From contig DATIHO010000048.1 of assembly GCA_035480615.1 (NCBI GenBank), forward strand, positions 35,347 to 99,346: a stretch of 64,000 nt of DNA, written 5' to 3'. Each line of letters begins with the position of its first letter. The first letter of the stretch is position 1. The position numbers and the translations under genes were made by a program. Source of the DNA: CAIPFQ01 sp035480615 (GTDB lineage Bacteria; Chlamydiota; Chlamydiia; Chlamydiales; SM23-39). The notes under the pieces were generated by a model, which was given only the letters and a program-made list of their open reading frames with translations, was not told where the DNA came from and searched no databases. Positions 25,252 through 34,734 of the stretch are shown here, in pieces.

Positions 25252-26955
25252 TTATTCGGGTGGGTTCTTGGAAAAGGTCATTGTGATTTGTTTTTGATAG
25301 AAACGAAAAATAAAACGCTTTAGAATTCTTTCCTTAGTCTCCTTAATAAAAACCAACTTATTATGAAATCTTCCAAAAACTTTTTGGTAAGATTCTATGA
25401 TTGATTGATTATCCGGTTTTTTATGGAAAAAAATGCAAACAAATTGATTCTGTTCCTGAAATTTTTTTGCTTCCTGAAAGACTTGCTCCATTGATTCAGG
25501 ACAGGTGGGAACCAATCGAATCGAATCGATCCAACCATTGATCCATGGAAAGTGATGAAAATAACGATCCGGAAGGAACAGTTTTAAATTCGGAAGACAA
25601 GAAAAAAGCAAAATGGCATCCCACCATGAATTGCTTTCCAAAATAATCAACTCGGATGGCTTGGGCAAAGGGGAGATCACATTGAGTTTTCGAAATCGTT
25701 TTAAAATTTTTTGTGCAAAAAATGGAAACAGGAAACTCGAAAGCCTGCCGGCAATGATAGTGCTTGCTATAAACGACAAAATCCCCATAAAGATAAAACC
25801 ATTCGATGCCGAAAAACCCAATTCTTCACTAATTAAATACAAGAAAAAAGCTGCCAGAAGAACGCCGATGAAACTAAAAAAGTTTGATGCGGCAATCACC
25901 TGCCCCCTTTTTGCATCAGGGCTGTTCACTTGAATAAAAGAATCAAAAGGGATGAGAAAGCCTCCTCCTACAATCCCAAGGAGAGTCAAATTGATAATTG
26001 TGACAATCAATGAGAAGGAAAATAAAGATAAAGTAAAGAAAAACAGGGCAATAAAAAATCCGGCGACACAAGAAATTCCAGGTTCTACCCGGTCTTTCGA
26101 AAGCTGTCCGGCAATCACCGCCCCGATTGCAATTCCTACCGCGGTGGCTAAAAAAAGATATCCTCCTCCCACTTCGCTCAAATGAAGCGATTGCATAGCG
26201 AATGGAATGATATTGAGTTGTGTAAATGCCCCGATAAAAAGAAAAAACGCGGAAGAAAAAATCGCAGTCAAAAGATGCGGCACATCCCAACTTGCCTTGA
26301 GGGTTTGATAAATTTCATAGAAAAAAAACGGATTGATTTTTTTTGTCGATCTTTGCGGTTCCGTTCGACGAATTCCAAGACTTGTTAACAAACCAATCAC
26401 AGCAATAAAAACACAAAAAAATGAAACAAAAAGAAAATTCTTATGCGTTATGTCTGTGAGCAATGAAGCTAAAAAAGTTCCCAGGATAATTGCTAAATAA
26501 GTGAGCGATGTGAGAGAGCCATTGGCTTTGGAAACCATTTTTTCTTCGACCAATTCAGGAATAATGCCATATTTTGAAGGGCCGAAAAGGGCGCTTTGCG
26601 CTGCCATGCAAAAAAGGCAAATATAAGATCCTGATTCAGATTGAAAAGAAATAGCAAACACTGAAGAAATCAATATAATTAATTCGAGCAATTTAGCTAT
26701 TACTATAATAGTCCTTTTGCTGATTTTATCTGCTAATACGCCCGCCCCTGATGAAAAAAGAAGGAAAGGAATCACGAAAATTGCGCCTGCTAAAGACAAG
26801 ATGGTTGGAGCGGCTGCCGCTCCCTTTACATTGATTAAAAGATAAATCACCAGCAGTTTAAATATATTGTCATTTAAAGCGCCCAAAAATTGCGTCGCAT
26901 TTAAAAGATAAAAAGACCGGTAATCATTTTTTTTAAAGAACCAACGCAATTGCAT
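25252..26955 (-). CDS. MFS transporter fused to a degenerate acyltransferase-like domain (LplT/Aas-like)
   Basis: 567 residues. Residues 1-405 form an MFS domain with about 12 membrane helices; the opening NATQFLGALNDNIFKLLVIY and the AQSALFGPSKYGIIPELVEE segment are typical of lysophospholipid transporters (LplT, and the N-terminus of Aas fusions). The last ~150 residues (KPSELIILESNSWWDAILLF, LKLFLPDRYFHHFPWINGWI) look like a PlsC-type acyltransferase fold but lack the NHxxxxD catalytic motif. Likely moves lysophospholipids or acyl lipids taken from the host. Divergent from recC. Confidence 0.7.
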   Translation of the reverse strand: MQLRWFFKKNDYRSFYLLNATQFLGALNDNIFKLLVIYLLINVKGAAAAPTILSLAGAIFVIPFLLFSSGAGVLADKISKRTIIVIAKLLELIILISSVFAISFQSESGSYICLFCMAAQSALFGPSKYGIIPELVEEKMVSKANGSLTSLTYLAIILGTFLASLLTDITHKNFLFVSFFCVFIAVIGLLTSLGIRRTEPQRSTKKINPFFFYEIYQTLKASWDVPHLLTAIFSSAFFLFIGAFTQLNIIPFAMQSLHLSEVGGGYLFLATAVGIAIGAVIAGQLSKDRVEPGISCVAGFFIALFFFTLSLFSFSLIVTIINLTLLGIVGGGFLIPFDSFIQVNSPDAKRGQVIAASNFFSFIGVLLAAFFLYLISEELGFSASNGFIFMGILSFIASTIIAGRLSSFLFPFFAQKILKRFRKLNVISPLPKPSELIILESNSWWDAILLFSCLPNLKLFLPDRYFHHFPWINGWIDSIRLVPTCPESMEQVFQEAKKFQEQNQFVCIFFHKKPDNQSIIESYQKVFGRFHNKLVFIKETKERILKRFIFRFYQKQITMTFSKNPPE

Positions 26956-26966
26956 CCTATTGGGTC

Positions 26967-27133
26967 AACCTGAGTGTTGGGTTCAGTTTATAGAGAATTG
27001 TCACAGATTTCGAGGCAATTTTTGAAGATTTTGACGGGCCCAAGCTAGAAAGCACCTATGGGCTCGTCAAAATCTTCGAAAATTGCCCGAAAGATGCGAC
27101 AAGGCTCTATGAAATGAACCCAAAACTCAGGTT
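26967..27133. mobile_element. Family B palindromic element (MITE-like)
   Basis: 167 bases forming one long imperfect hairpin: AACCTGAGTGTTGGGTTCA at the left, TGAACCCAAAACTCAGGTT at the right, and arms of about 75 bases enclosing a loop of about 17. No coding capacity. It fills the space between the divergent MFS and recC genes. Its last 15 bases recur at 43049-43063. Confidence 0.85.
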
Positions 27134-27216
27134 ATATCAAGGGTATCTAGTCCCCCTTGCTCTTGCAACAGAAAAAGCGTGATTTACGAGTATCTACTCT
27201 GCAATACTTGATGTTC

Positions 27217-30075
27217 ATGAGCAAGCTCTTTCTAAGTCACCGACTCGACCTCCTAGCGGGCCATCTGGCAAATGAAATACACAATGATGGCCTTGGAATT
27301 TTTGCCTCCCGCACAATCATGGTGCCAAATAGCACTCTCAAACAATGGCTTTTCATGCAAATGGCAAATGGGTCTGAGGAAAAAGCGATCGCTGGATGTA
27401 AAATCATGACTTTACAACAAGCGCTGCAGGCTTCTTCCTCGAGCTACATCGATGTTTTTTGCGCTCTTTTTCAAGAGCTTGAAATGAGCCGTGTGGCGGA
27501 AATTTGTAATTATTTGAAAGGATCGTCAAAAAGAACTGTGGAACTTGCCGATCAGTTGACCCGCTTAAGTTTACGTTATGGATTTTTGTGCCCTTCCCTA
27601 TTTCTATCGGATCCAAATAACCTGAATAATAAAAATTGGCAAAAAACGGTGATTCAAGCCCTTTTTGCCTCAGGAAAGCTGCGGCTTTCTGTTCCCTTGA
27701 ATGGAAAACGGGGGTCCATCCATTGTTTTGGATTTGATTATTTGCCTCCGGTCATCTGGCAATCTTTTCATTTTCATGCCGTCTATCTTTTTTCTCCTTG
27801 CCGCCATTATTGGGAAGATGTTTGTACAGATCGGGAAAAAAAAAGGCTTGATCGTTTTTGGAAAAAAAAGGGGGTCTCTGTTCAGCAAAGAGATCAGCTT
27901 GAAATGTATTTACAAGACGCTCCTCCTCTCTTGGCGAACCTTGGAATGGCCGGTAGAGAAACGCTAAAAATCCTCGATGCGTTCGAGTGGGAAATTCAAG
28001 AAGATTATCAATCTTACGATACGATCAAAAATTCCACGTTATCGAGACTAAAAGAGCGGCTTCTTGATTTCGTCTCCGTTACAGATCGTACATTTCCTGA
28101 AGACAATTCCATCCAGGTCTCAAAAACCGGCTCTTCCCCATTAAGGGAAATAGAACATGTACGCACGTCCATTTTACAGTTAGTTGAAAAAGAGGGTTTG
28201 CAATTTTCAGACATTGCGGTTTTGGCTCCAGATATTCAACCCTATTCTTCTTTGATTCAGCTCGTGTTTTTCGACCTTCCCTTTAAGATCTTCGGAATGG
28301 AAATTGGGACCAAAAGTGTTTTTTATCAAGGACTGCACTCTTTTTTTTCACTGGATTTGGAATGTGATGATTTGATGGATCTTTTTGAAAATCCGTCTTT
28401 TTATCGGGCAAGGGATTGGGATTTGGAAACTGTGGACCAGATGCGGAAATGGGCTTCAAAAAGAGCGCTATCTGAAGAATGTGTATTGGATTCATGCATT
28501 TTCTTATACCCGCGGGAGCAGGAAAGGAGGATTAGCGAGGGGAATATGGATGCTTTGGAACAATTTCTTGCAATTCACCAATCCCTTAAAGCAGACCTTG
28601 CCTTATTAAAGCACTCTCGCAGTCTTTCAGATTGGGCCAAATGGATTGCGCACATTGTTGAAAAATATTTTTCAGTCGATCTTTCAAATGAAGCGGATGC
28701 TGCCGCCTGGAGGTTTTTCAAGCAAACATTACGAGAGTTGGCGCAAGTGGATTCAGATGGGTATTTATTTCCTTTCGCCCCTATCCAAACACTTTTAAAA
28801 AGATCAATGCCGGATGGGGAAATGCATGCGTCGCATCTTCATGCCACCCGGTTTGCGAGTCTTTGCGAAGGAGCTATTACTCCGGCCCGCGCTTTATTTT
28901 TAATTGGAATGGATGAAGAGAGCTTTCCACGCAAAGCCGCCCCCTTTTCCCTCGATTTATTGCAAAAAGAAAAAATTTACGCATTTAACCCTATTGATCA
29001 AGACCGCTATCTTTTCCTGCAAGCCATTTTTGCAGCTAAAGATTTTCTTCATATGAGTTATCTTCATTTGTCTTGCGATGGCCATCTTGTAAACCCTTGC
29101 CCAATGATCGAAGAATTGAGCCGCTCATTAGATGCCCCAATGAAGGAATGGGTTGTTTTACACTCCGCGCAGCGCATAGCGCCTTCGCTTCCGAGTTCCT
29201 CCACATCTTCTTTTTTCTGGCCTGAAAACCCTTCTGTTTCATTGCCGGAAGGGGAATTGACCATTCCTTTATCCGACCTCTTCGCGTTGGCTCGCCACCC
29301 TTGGGAATTTTATCTGCAAAGGAAGTTGGGGATTCGTTTTGAAAAATCGGATGAAATTTCCTTTTCCCAGCAAAAAGCAAAACTTTTAAAAGCAGTTCTT
29401 CAACAACCATTAGGCGATCTTTTACCACAGTTGCCCGAAGGAATTTGCGGCGAAGCCATTCAGGTCGATTTGGAAGAAACCTCGAAGAAATGGAGTCATC
29501 TAATGCGATTTTGGAAACTTTCTATTGAACCTGCCTCCTTTAAAAAAAGCTGTAGAGAAAGAAAGAACACGGGACTGCAATGGGAATTTCCTGCGATGGA
29601 TTTCGTTTTGACTCCGAAGCTTCGCGTAAAACTGGTGGGCGAAATCAAAAATTTTTCCACGCAAGGGTTTATTCATACCGGTAATGATCATTTGGAGGGG
29701 CTTTTGAGAGTTTGGCCTGAATGTTTAGCGACATTGGTCGCTTCCGGCAGATCTGAAATCTATTGTTTGAAAACAGGTAAAATCAAACTTTTAGACAACC
29801 CATTCGACGCCTTGAAAGCTTTCATTTATTATTATTTTCTTAGTTTATCAGCCCCTTCTCCGCTTCTTTGCCCTTGGGCAGATTCTATTTTACGAAAAGG
29901 AGCTGTAGAATGGGAGAAGAAGATCCAAGACAGGCTTTTGAAGAAATCGGCCCGCTTTGAAGACCCTGTTTCCGATTGGGTCATGGCGCGAATTTCACTT
30001 CCCGCCGCATCCCGTTGGATGGAACATTGGAAAAAGGAGTTGGATATTGCGTTTGCAAAGCTCATCACCCTCTAA
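27217..30075 (+). CDS. recC: Exodeoxyribonuclease V subunit gamma (RecC)
   Basis: Chi-recognition and scaffold subunit of RecBCD, 952 residues. The frame is open from 27157, but only from about 27211-27217 does it look like RecC (MSKLFLSHRLDLLAGHLANE, compare the RecC opening YHSNRLDVL); no good ribosome site settles it. Later features: RTIMVPNSTLKQWLFMQMAN, PLREIEHVRTSILQLVEKEG, IAVLAPDIQPYSSLIQLVF, FLIGMDEESFPRKAAPFSLD and LARHPWEFYLQRKLGI. First gene of recC-recB-recD. Its upstream DNA is the family B element. Confidence 0.92.
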   Translation: MSKLFLSHRLDLLAGHLANEIHNDGLGIFASRTIMVPNSTLKQWLFMQMANGSEEKAIAGCKIMTLQQALQASSSSYIDVFCALFQELEMSRVAEICNYLKGSSKRTVELADQLTRLSLRYGFLCPSLFLSDPNNLNNKNWQKTVIQALFASGKLRLSVPLNGKRGSIHCFGFDYLPPVIWQSFHFHAVYLFSPCRHYWEDVCTDREKKRLDRFWKKKGVSVQQRDQLEMYLQDAPPLLANLGMAGRETLKILDAFEWEIQEDYQSYDTIKNSTLSRLKERLLDFVSVTDRTFPEDNSIQVSKTGSSPLREIEHVRTSILQLVEKEGLQFSDIAVLAPDIQPYSSLIQLVFFDLPFKIFGMEIGTKSVFYQGLHSFFSLDLECDDLMDLFENPSFYRARDWDLETVDQMRKWASKRALSEECVLDSCIFLYPREQERRISEGNMDALEQFLAIHQSLKADLALLKHSRSLSDWAKWIAHIVEKYFSVDLSNEADAAAWRFFKQTLRELAQVDSDGYLFPFAPIQTLLKRSMPDGEMHASHLHATRFASLCEGAITPARALFLIGMDEESFPRKAAPFSLDLLQKEKIYAFNPIDQDRYLFLQAIFAAKDFLHMSYLHLSCDGHLVNPCPMIEELSRSLDAPMKEWVVLHSAQRIAPSLPSSSTSSFFWPENPSVSLPEGELTIPLSDLFALARHPWEFYLQRKLGIRFEKSDEISFSQQKAKLLKAVLQQPLGDLLPQLPEGICGEAIQVDLEETSKKWSHLMRFWKLSIEPASFKKSCRERKNTGLQWEFPAMDFVLTPKLRVKLVGEIKNFSTQGFIHTGNDHLEGLLRVWPECLATLVASGRSEIYCLKTGKIKLLDNPFDALKAFIYYYFLSLSAPSPLLCPWADSILRKGAVEWEKKIQDRLLKKSARFEDPVSDWVMARISLPAASRWMEHWKKELDIAFAKLITL

Positions 30076-33000
30076 CAGGGCCTTTCATTGTCTTAAGCTC
30101 GACTGCCCTATTTTTGGACCCCATCTTTTGGAAGCTTCAGCGGGCACAGGCAAGACTTTTGCCATCGAACACGTTGTTGTGCGATTGCTTCTAGAGTCGG
30201 AAGAGATGGAAATTGAACAAATCCTGGCTGTCACATTTACACGGTCTGCTGCGCGGGATTTAAAAAAGAGGATCCGCTCGAATATTCAAGAAGCTCTTTC
30301 GCGTATTCAATCAGGATCAAAAGGATGGGAATATTTAGATCCCCATCTTTTTTCTGCAAAGTCCGCGAAAAAATTGGAAGGGGCTCTTTTGGTGTTTGAC
30401 CGGTGTCAAATTTTTACAATCCATGGATTTTGTTATCGCTCGCTTCAAGAATTTGCTTTTGAGGCTGATTTAGGTTTTTTTTTCCCGGACCCTGATCGGG
30501 AAATCAGGATGCCCAAACGGCTTTATGGACTTGCAAAAAAATTCTTACAAACAGGGGTGAGTCCAGATCTTCTCTGCCTTGAACAGATGGCTCGGCTGCT
30601 TCAAAAGTGCGATACCCAGGATCAGCTGATACGAAAGCTTTTACAAAAGAAAACAAATAAATCCGTTCCATTTTCTATGTTGTTTGAACAATTTCAGGCA
30701 AATGAACACCTGGCCCTCATTGCTCACTCATGCGAGACATGCGGGCTAAAGGCCTTTGAGCGAATCCGATCAAATTACAAGGCAGAAGTAAAGGGCGACT
30801 TTGAAGCGCAAATCGAGGCGCTTGCCTCCATGGCTCGATCCCCTCTTGATGCATTTCGCAAGCTCCTCCGTGAAAAAGGGAGCCTTTTTGCGTTTCTTGA
30901 CCCCAAAAATAGAAAAATAAAAGCCACGGAAAAATGCCCGGAATTTTTCGAAATGGCCTCTAAGACGATCTATCCTTTGATTCAAGAGGCCATGCATCCC
31001 GGAAATGTTTTTTCGCTGCTGCAAAACGCGTGGAAAGAAATTGAAGAGCCGATCCTTCTTGAAGAGCAATGTTTTGGCCCGGATGAAATTTTGCATCAAA
31101 TGAGAGTCGCATTGAATAGAGAGGGTTTTGCTTGCTGCGTTCGACAAAAATATCGAGCTGTGATCATTGATGAGTTCCAAGATACCGATCCTATGCAATG
31201 GGAAATTTTGAAAACCCTTTTTTTGGATATCGAAAAGCCTTTGATGGCTTTTTACCTTGTAGGCGATCCGAAGCAATCGATTTATCGTTTTCGAAAAGCG
31301 GATATTTACACGTATTTTGAAGCCAGGGCGTCTTTGGGGGCTTCAGCGCTTTATTGTCTTGATACAAACTACCGCTCCTCTTCTGATATGGTCTCTGTCT
31401 TAAATGCCCTTTTTGAGCGCGATTGGCTTTTTTTGCCAAAATTAAAAACAACAATCCCTTCATTTTCCGTGCAATCCGGAAGAGAGATACAATCTGATTT
31501 TTCCGACCATTTAGGCTCTGTCCATTTTATCCTGACTCATTCTTTTGAAGAGTGTTCTTTGCCTTACGCGGTAGGCGAGATTGAAAGACTCTTTCCTCTC
31601 CTTAAAACTTATTCATCTTTCGCAATTTTAGTAAAAGATCGCTATCAATCAGAACTGGCTTTGCGTTGCCTTCAAAAGCAAGGTATTCCGGCTTACGCCC
31701 GCAGTCATATTCCTCTTGGAAAAACGCTCGCTTTTCAATCTATTTACGAATTATTTCGAGCCATGAATGTTTCCTATGACAACGCTTTGATCAGGACGGT
31801 AGCCGCAGGTCCGTTTGCCTCTTTTCATTTGGGCTTGAATCGATCTATTCTTGAAAGTCAGGGGCTTATTGCATTTTGCAGACAAATTTTAGCCTGCGAA
31901 TTTCCCGATCCGGAATTCCAAAGAGATTTAACGCAAATCGTTGAAGAAATTCTCATGTGGGAGGGATCAAAGGGGTTTTCTTTTCAGGGGCTTCTTCGAT
32001 TTTTAAGTGATTTTGAAGAGCTCAATGCAGAAGAAGGAGGGCGGAGAAGGGTTGAGCCTGGAACCGACGCGCTGCAGGTTTTAACCCTGCATGTCAGCAA
32101 AGGACTCGAATTCGATGTGGTATTCGCTCTCGGTCTTTCCTCCCGCTCCCTTGAAGAAGATGATGAAGAAGAGGCGCAGGCGGAAAAATTGAGACAGCTT
32201 TATGTGGCAATGACGAGAGCTAAAAAACGGCTCTATGTTCCGCTGTCCGAAAATCAAAGGTCGCGCGGCTCTCTCTCTTCCATGGAATTATTTTGTCAAA
32301 CGATCGAATCCCAAGAAGGAGATTTTCTTTCCTTTTTGAGGACAATAGAACATGTCACTTACGAAGAGCTGCCAGAAAAAATCTCTCTTGATCCTGTATC
32401 AAAGTCGAGTGCAAAAATCGATGTTCAGCAGCTTTCAATCCCACCCAAAGGTATATGTAGTTATCTTTATTCCTTCACTACATTGGCTCAACCAAAGCCG
32501 TTTTCATCCTCAACATGCGAAGACGGCAGCTCTGCAAGAGGTATATGCACTCACACGATCCCAAAAGGGACAGAAACCGGCATCATCATCCATCACATTT
32601 TTGAGAAACTCTTTTCTGCCTATACCCCCATTTGGCAAGATTTGCGCTCTGTTGAATCTCTTGTCTCAAAATATCTGCAAGACACTTCGCTTCTTCCATG
32701 GGAAAACGTCATCCGGCAAATGGTTTGGAACACTTTGAATCTAAAAATCGACGCAACGCGCCCAAATGGTTTGGGCATCAAACCATTTTCTTTAATGGAA
32801 CTCATGCCGGAAGATCTGCAAACGGAAATGGAATTTCTCTTTTCAAAACCGCCGCATTTTGTAAAAGGGTATATTGATCTTGTTTTTAAAAAAGAGGAAA
32901 AATTCTTTTTTTTAGATTGGAAGACAAATTGGTTAGGCCCGGATGCCGCATCTTATCTTGATTTGGAAGCCGCCATGACGGCTCATGATTATTGGCTTCA

Positions 33001-33163
33001 GGCAGACATTTACGCTACAGCCCTTGAGAAACATGTAAAGCGGTTTTACACCCGAGGGGATTTACAACGGATGTACACCCAGCCGTTTGATGAAATTTTT
33101 GGCGGAGCGATTTATCTTTTTCTTAGAGGCGGAAGATATTACCATTTCAAACCTGAGTTTTAA
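30047..33163 (+). CDS. recB: Exodeoxyribonuclease V subunit beta (RecB)
   Basis: Helicase-nuclease subunit, 1038 residues. I chose the TTG at 30047 because AAGGAG ends 7 bases upstream and the Walker A region follows at the usual distance (LLEASAGTGKTFAIEH, residues ~30-37 for the loop). It overlaps recC by 29 bases. Helicase motifs include IIDEFQDTDPMQWEIL, LVGDPKQSIYRFRKADIY and QVLTLHVSKGLEFDVVF. The C-terminal nuclease has GIIIHHIFEKLF, VKGYIDLVF and FFLDWKTNWLG. The linker between helicase and nuclease contains a peptide (DVQQLSIPPKG) encoded by a family I repeat fragment. Confidence 0.92.
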   Translation: MRLQSSSPSNRAFHCLKLDCPIFGPHLLEASAGTGKTFAIEHVVVRLLLESEEMEIEQILAVTFTRSAARDLKKRIRSNIQEALSRIQSGSKGWEYLDPHLFSAKSAKKLEGALLVFDRCQIFTIHGFCYRSLQEFAFEADLGFFFPDPDREIRMPKRLYGLAKKFLQTGVSPDLLCLEQMARLLQKCDTQDQLIRKLLQKKTNKSVPFSMLFEQFQANEHLALIAHSCETCGLKAFERIRSNYKAEVKGDFEAQIEALASMARSPLDAFRKLLREKGSLFAFLDPKNRKIKATEKCPEFFEMASKTIYPLIQEAMHPGNVFSLLQNAWKEIEEPILLEEQCFGPDEILHQMRVALNREGFACCVRQKYRAVIIDEFQDTDPMQWEILKTLFLDIEKPLMAFYLVGDPKQSIYRFRKADIYTYFEARASLGASALYCLDTNYRSSSDMVSVLNALFERDWLFLPKLKTTIPSFSVQSGREIQSDFSDHLGSVHFILTHSFEECSLPYAVGEIERLFPLLKTYSSFAILVKDRYQSELALRCLQKQGIPAYARSHIPLGKTLAFQSIYELFRAMNVSYDNALIRTVAAGPFASFHLGLNRSILESQGLIAFCRQILACEFPDPEFQRDLTQIVEEILMWEGSKGFSFQGLLRFLSDFEELNAEEGGRRRVEPGTDALQVLTLHVSKGLEFDVVFALGLSSRSLEEDDEEEAQAEKLRQLYVAMTRAKKRLYVPLSENQRSRGSLSSMELFCQTIESQEGDFLSFLRTIEHVTYEELPEKISLDPVSKSSAKIDVQQLSIPPKGICSYLYSFTTLAQPKPFSSSTCEDGSSARGICTHTIPKGTETGIIIHHIFEKLFSAYTPIWQDLRSVESLVSKYLQDTSLLPWENVIRQMVWNTLNLKIDATRPNGLGIKPFSLMELMPEDLQTEMEFLFSKPPHFVKGYIDLVFKKEEKFFFLDWKTNWLGPDAASYLDLEAAMTAHDYWLQADIYATALEKHVKRFYTRGDLQRMYTQPFDEIFGGAIYLFLRGGRYYHFKPEF
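32413..32451 (+). repeat. Family I repeat fragment inside recB coding sequence
   Basis: Bases 32415-32451 match the inner arm of the family I copy at 63899-63960 (reverse strand) with about 3 mismatches in 37; the core GCAGCTTTCAATCCC is exact. It is read in frame as part of RecB. Confidence 0.8.
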
Positions 33164-33165
33164 AG

Positions 33166-34734
33166 ATGGATGAGATTGGTTTTTTAGATCGGTTTTTAGC
33201 CGATGCCTTGTTAAAAAAAGCGGGCGTAGCGTCTATCGACGCAGCGGTTGCCTTGCCCCGGTTGTTCCAAGAGGCGCGGAGAGGCCATCTCTGCATGAAA
33301 AAAGATCAACTAGGCCAAGAGATTTTATCGCTTCCTTCCTCTATTCTTGGAGAGGGGAGTTCCCTTTTTCCGAAAACCCCTATTGTTGTAGATGAAGATC
33401 GTTACTACCTTCAAAAGAATTGGGTTTATGAAACATATATTCTTCAGCATATCATGCGCCTTGTAAAAGGCTCGTCTCCATTTTTTTTCGATAAGGAGGC
33501 ATTTGAAAAACATATTTCGTTAGTTTCCGGGAAATTAACGGATGGACAAATGCGGGCAATGCGACAAGTTCTCAAGCAGCCAATGACTGTGATTTGCGGA
33601 GGTCCGGGCACTGGAAAAACCTATACGGCAGCTTATTTAGTGAACTTGCTCTTCCGTTCTTTAAAAAAAAGAGAAAAAGAGCATCTCCATGTGCATGTTG
33701 CAGCGCCAACTGGCAAGGCCGCATCCCATCTTCAGTGCGCCCTTCAAATGCAAGGGTGTATTGACGAAAAACTGCATATTGAAGCATCGACCCTTCATAA
33801 ACTTTTGAAATTGCAGCCGGGAGCAAGCCGCCTTTTTATGAGAAAGGGAAAGATCGATGCCGATTTGATTATTGTTGATGAAGCATCGATGATCGACGTC
33901 TCTCTTTTTGCACATCTTTTAGAGGCCATAGGCGATGATACGCTGCTTATATTGATTGGAGATCCTCATCAGCTTCCTCCGGTGGACGCTTGCAGTCTTT
34001 TTGCTGAAATAAGTCAGCTTTTCGGTGTTTTTCTGGATCGTTGCATGAGAACGGAAGATATTTTTTTGCAAAAATTTGCTCAAGCTGTAAAGCAAGGAGA
34101 TCAAGAAGATGTTTTCAAGCTTATGCCTGCTTGGAATGAATCTATCTCGGTAGACACATTTTATGAAAAAATCGATCCAATTTTTTATCACGGTTTTCCC
34201 GATCCAAAAGCATGTTTTCAAACGTATGGGAAATTTCGCATTTTAAATCCGATTCGTAAAGGTCCGAACGGGACAAACGCTTTGAATGCCCGAATTTTTC
34301 AAGATCTGCAAAAAAACGGGAAGTGGTGGTCTGCTCCGATTATAGCGATTGCCAATGATGCATTTAGCGAGATTTATAATGGGATGAGTGGAATTTTAAT
34401 TGGGCAAAAAAATCATATTGAAGCCGCCTATTTCCCTGATGCCCGCAGTGCTGAAATGCGCCGCTTTTCTGCTCCCCCTCCTTATGAACTCAGCTTTTGT
34501 ATGTCTATTCATAAAGCCCAAGGAAGCGAATTTGAAGAAGTTTTAGCTCTTTTTCCGGAAGGAAGCGAAAATTTTGGAAGAGAGGCGCTTTATACAGCGG
34601 TTACCCGAGCAAAAAAGAGGGTTGAAATTCGAGGGCAAAAAGAGGTTTTGGAAAAAATGATCGCTGCAACTTCAAATAGAATGTCCGGCTTGTCCAGAAG
34701 GATTAGGGCTAAGAATTGGCCTCCTCCTGAGTAG
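33166..34734 (+). CDS. recD: Exodeoxyribonuclease V subunit alpha (RecD)
   Basis: 5'-3' helicase subunit of RecBCD, 522 residues. Starts 3 bases after the recB stop. Walker A GGPGTGKTYTAAYLV at about 145-153, Walker B LIIVDEASMIDVSLFAHLL, LIGDPHQLPPVDACSLF, and the C-terminal helicase block ELSFCMSIHKAQGSEFEEVL with YTAVTRAKKRVEI. Last gene of the operon; its 3' end overlaps a convergent gene by 63 bases. Confidence 0.93.
   Translation: MDEIGFLDRFLADALLKKAGVASIDAAVALPRLFQEARRGHLCMKKDQLGQEILSLPSSILGEGSSLFPKTPIVVDEDRYYLQKNWVYETYILQHIMRLVKGSSPFFFDKEAFEKHISLVSGKLTDGQMRAMRQVLKQPMTVICGGPGTGKTYTAAYLVNLLFRSLKKREKEHLHVHVAAPTGKAASHLQCALQMQGCIDEKLHIEASTLHKLLKLQPGASRLFMRKGKIDADLIIVDEASMIDVSLFAHLLEAIGDDTLLILIGDPHQLPPVDACSLFAEISQLFGVFLDRCMRTEDIFLQKFAQAVKQGDQEDVFKLMPAWNESISVDTFYEKIDPIFYHGFPDPKACFQTYGKFRILNPIRKGPNGTNALNARIFQDLQKNGKWWSAPIIAIANDAFSEIYNGMSGILIGQKNHIEAAYFPDARSAEMRRFSAPPPYELSFCMSIHKAQGSEFEEVLALFPEGSENFGREALYTAVTRAKKRVEIRGQKEVLEKMIAATSNRMSGLSRRIRAKNWPPPE

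Noticed and set aside
29957..30046. Longer recB start inside recC
   Set aside because: The upstream 30 codons lie in the recC coding region and have no ribosome site; TTG 30047 with AAGGAG fits better.
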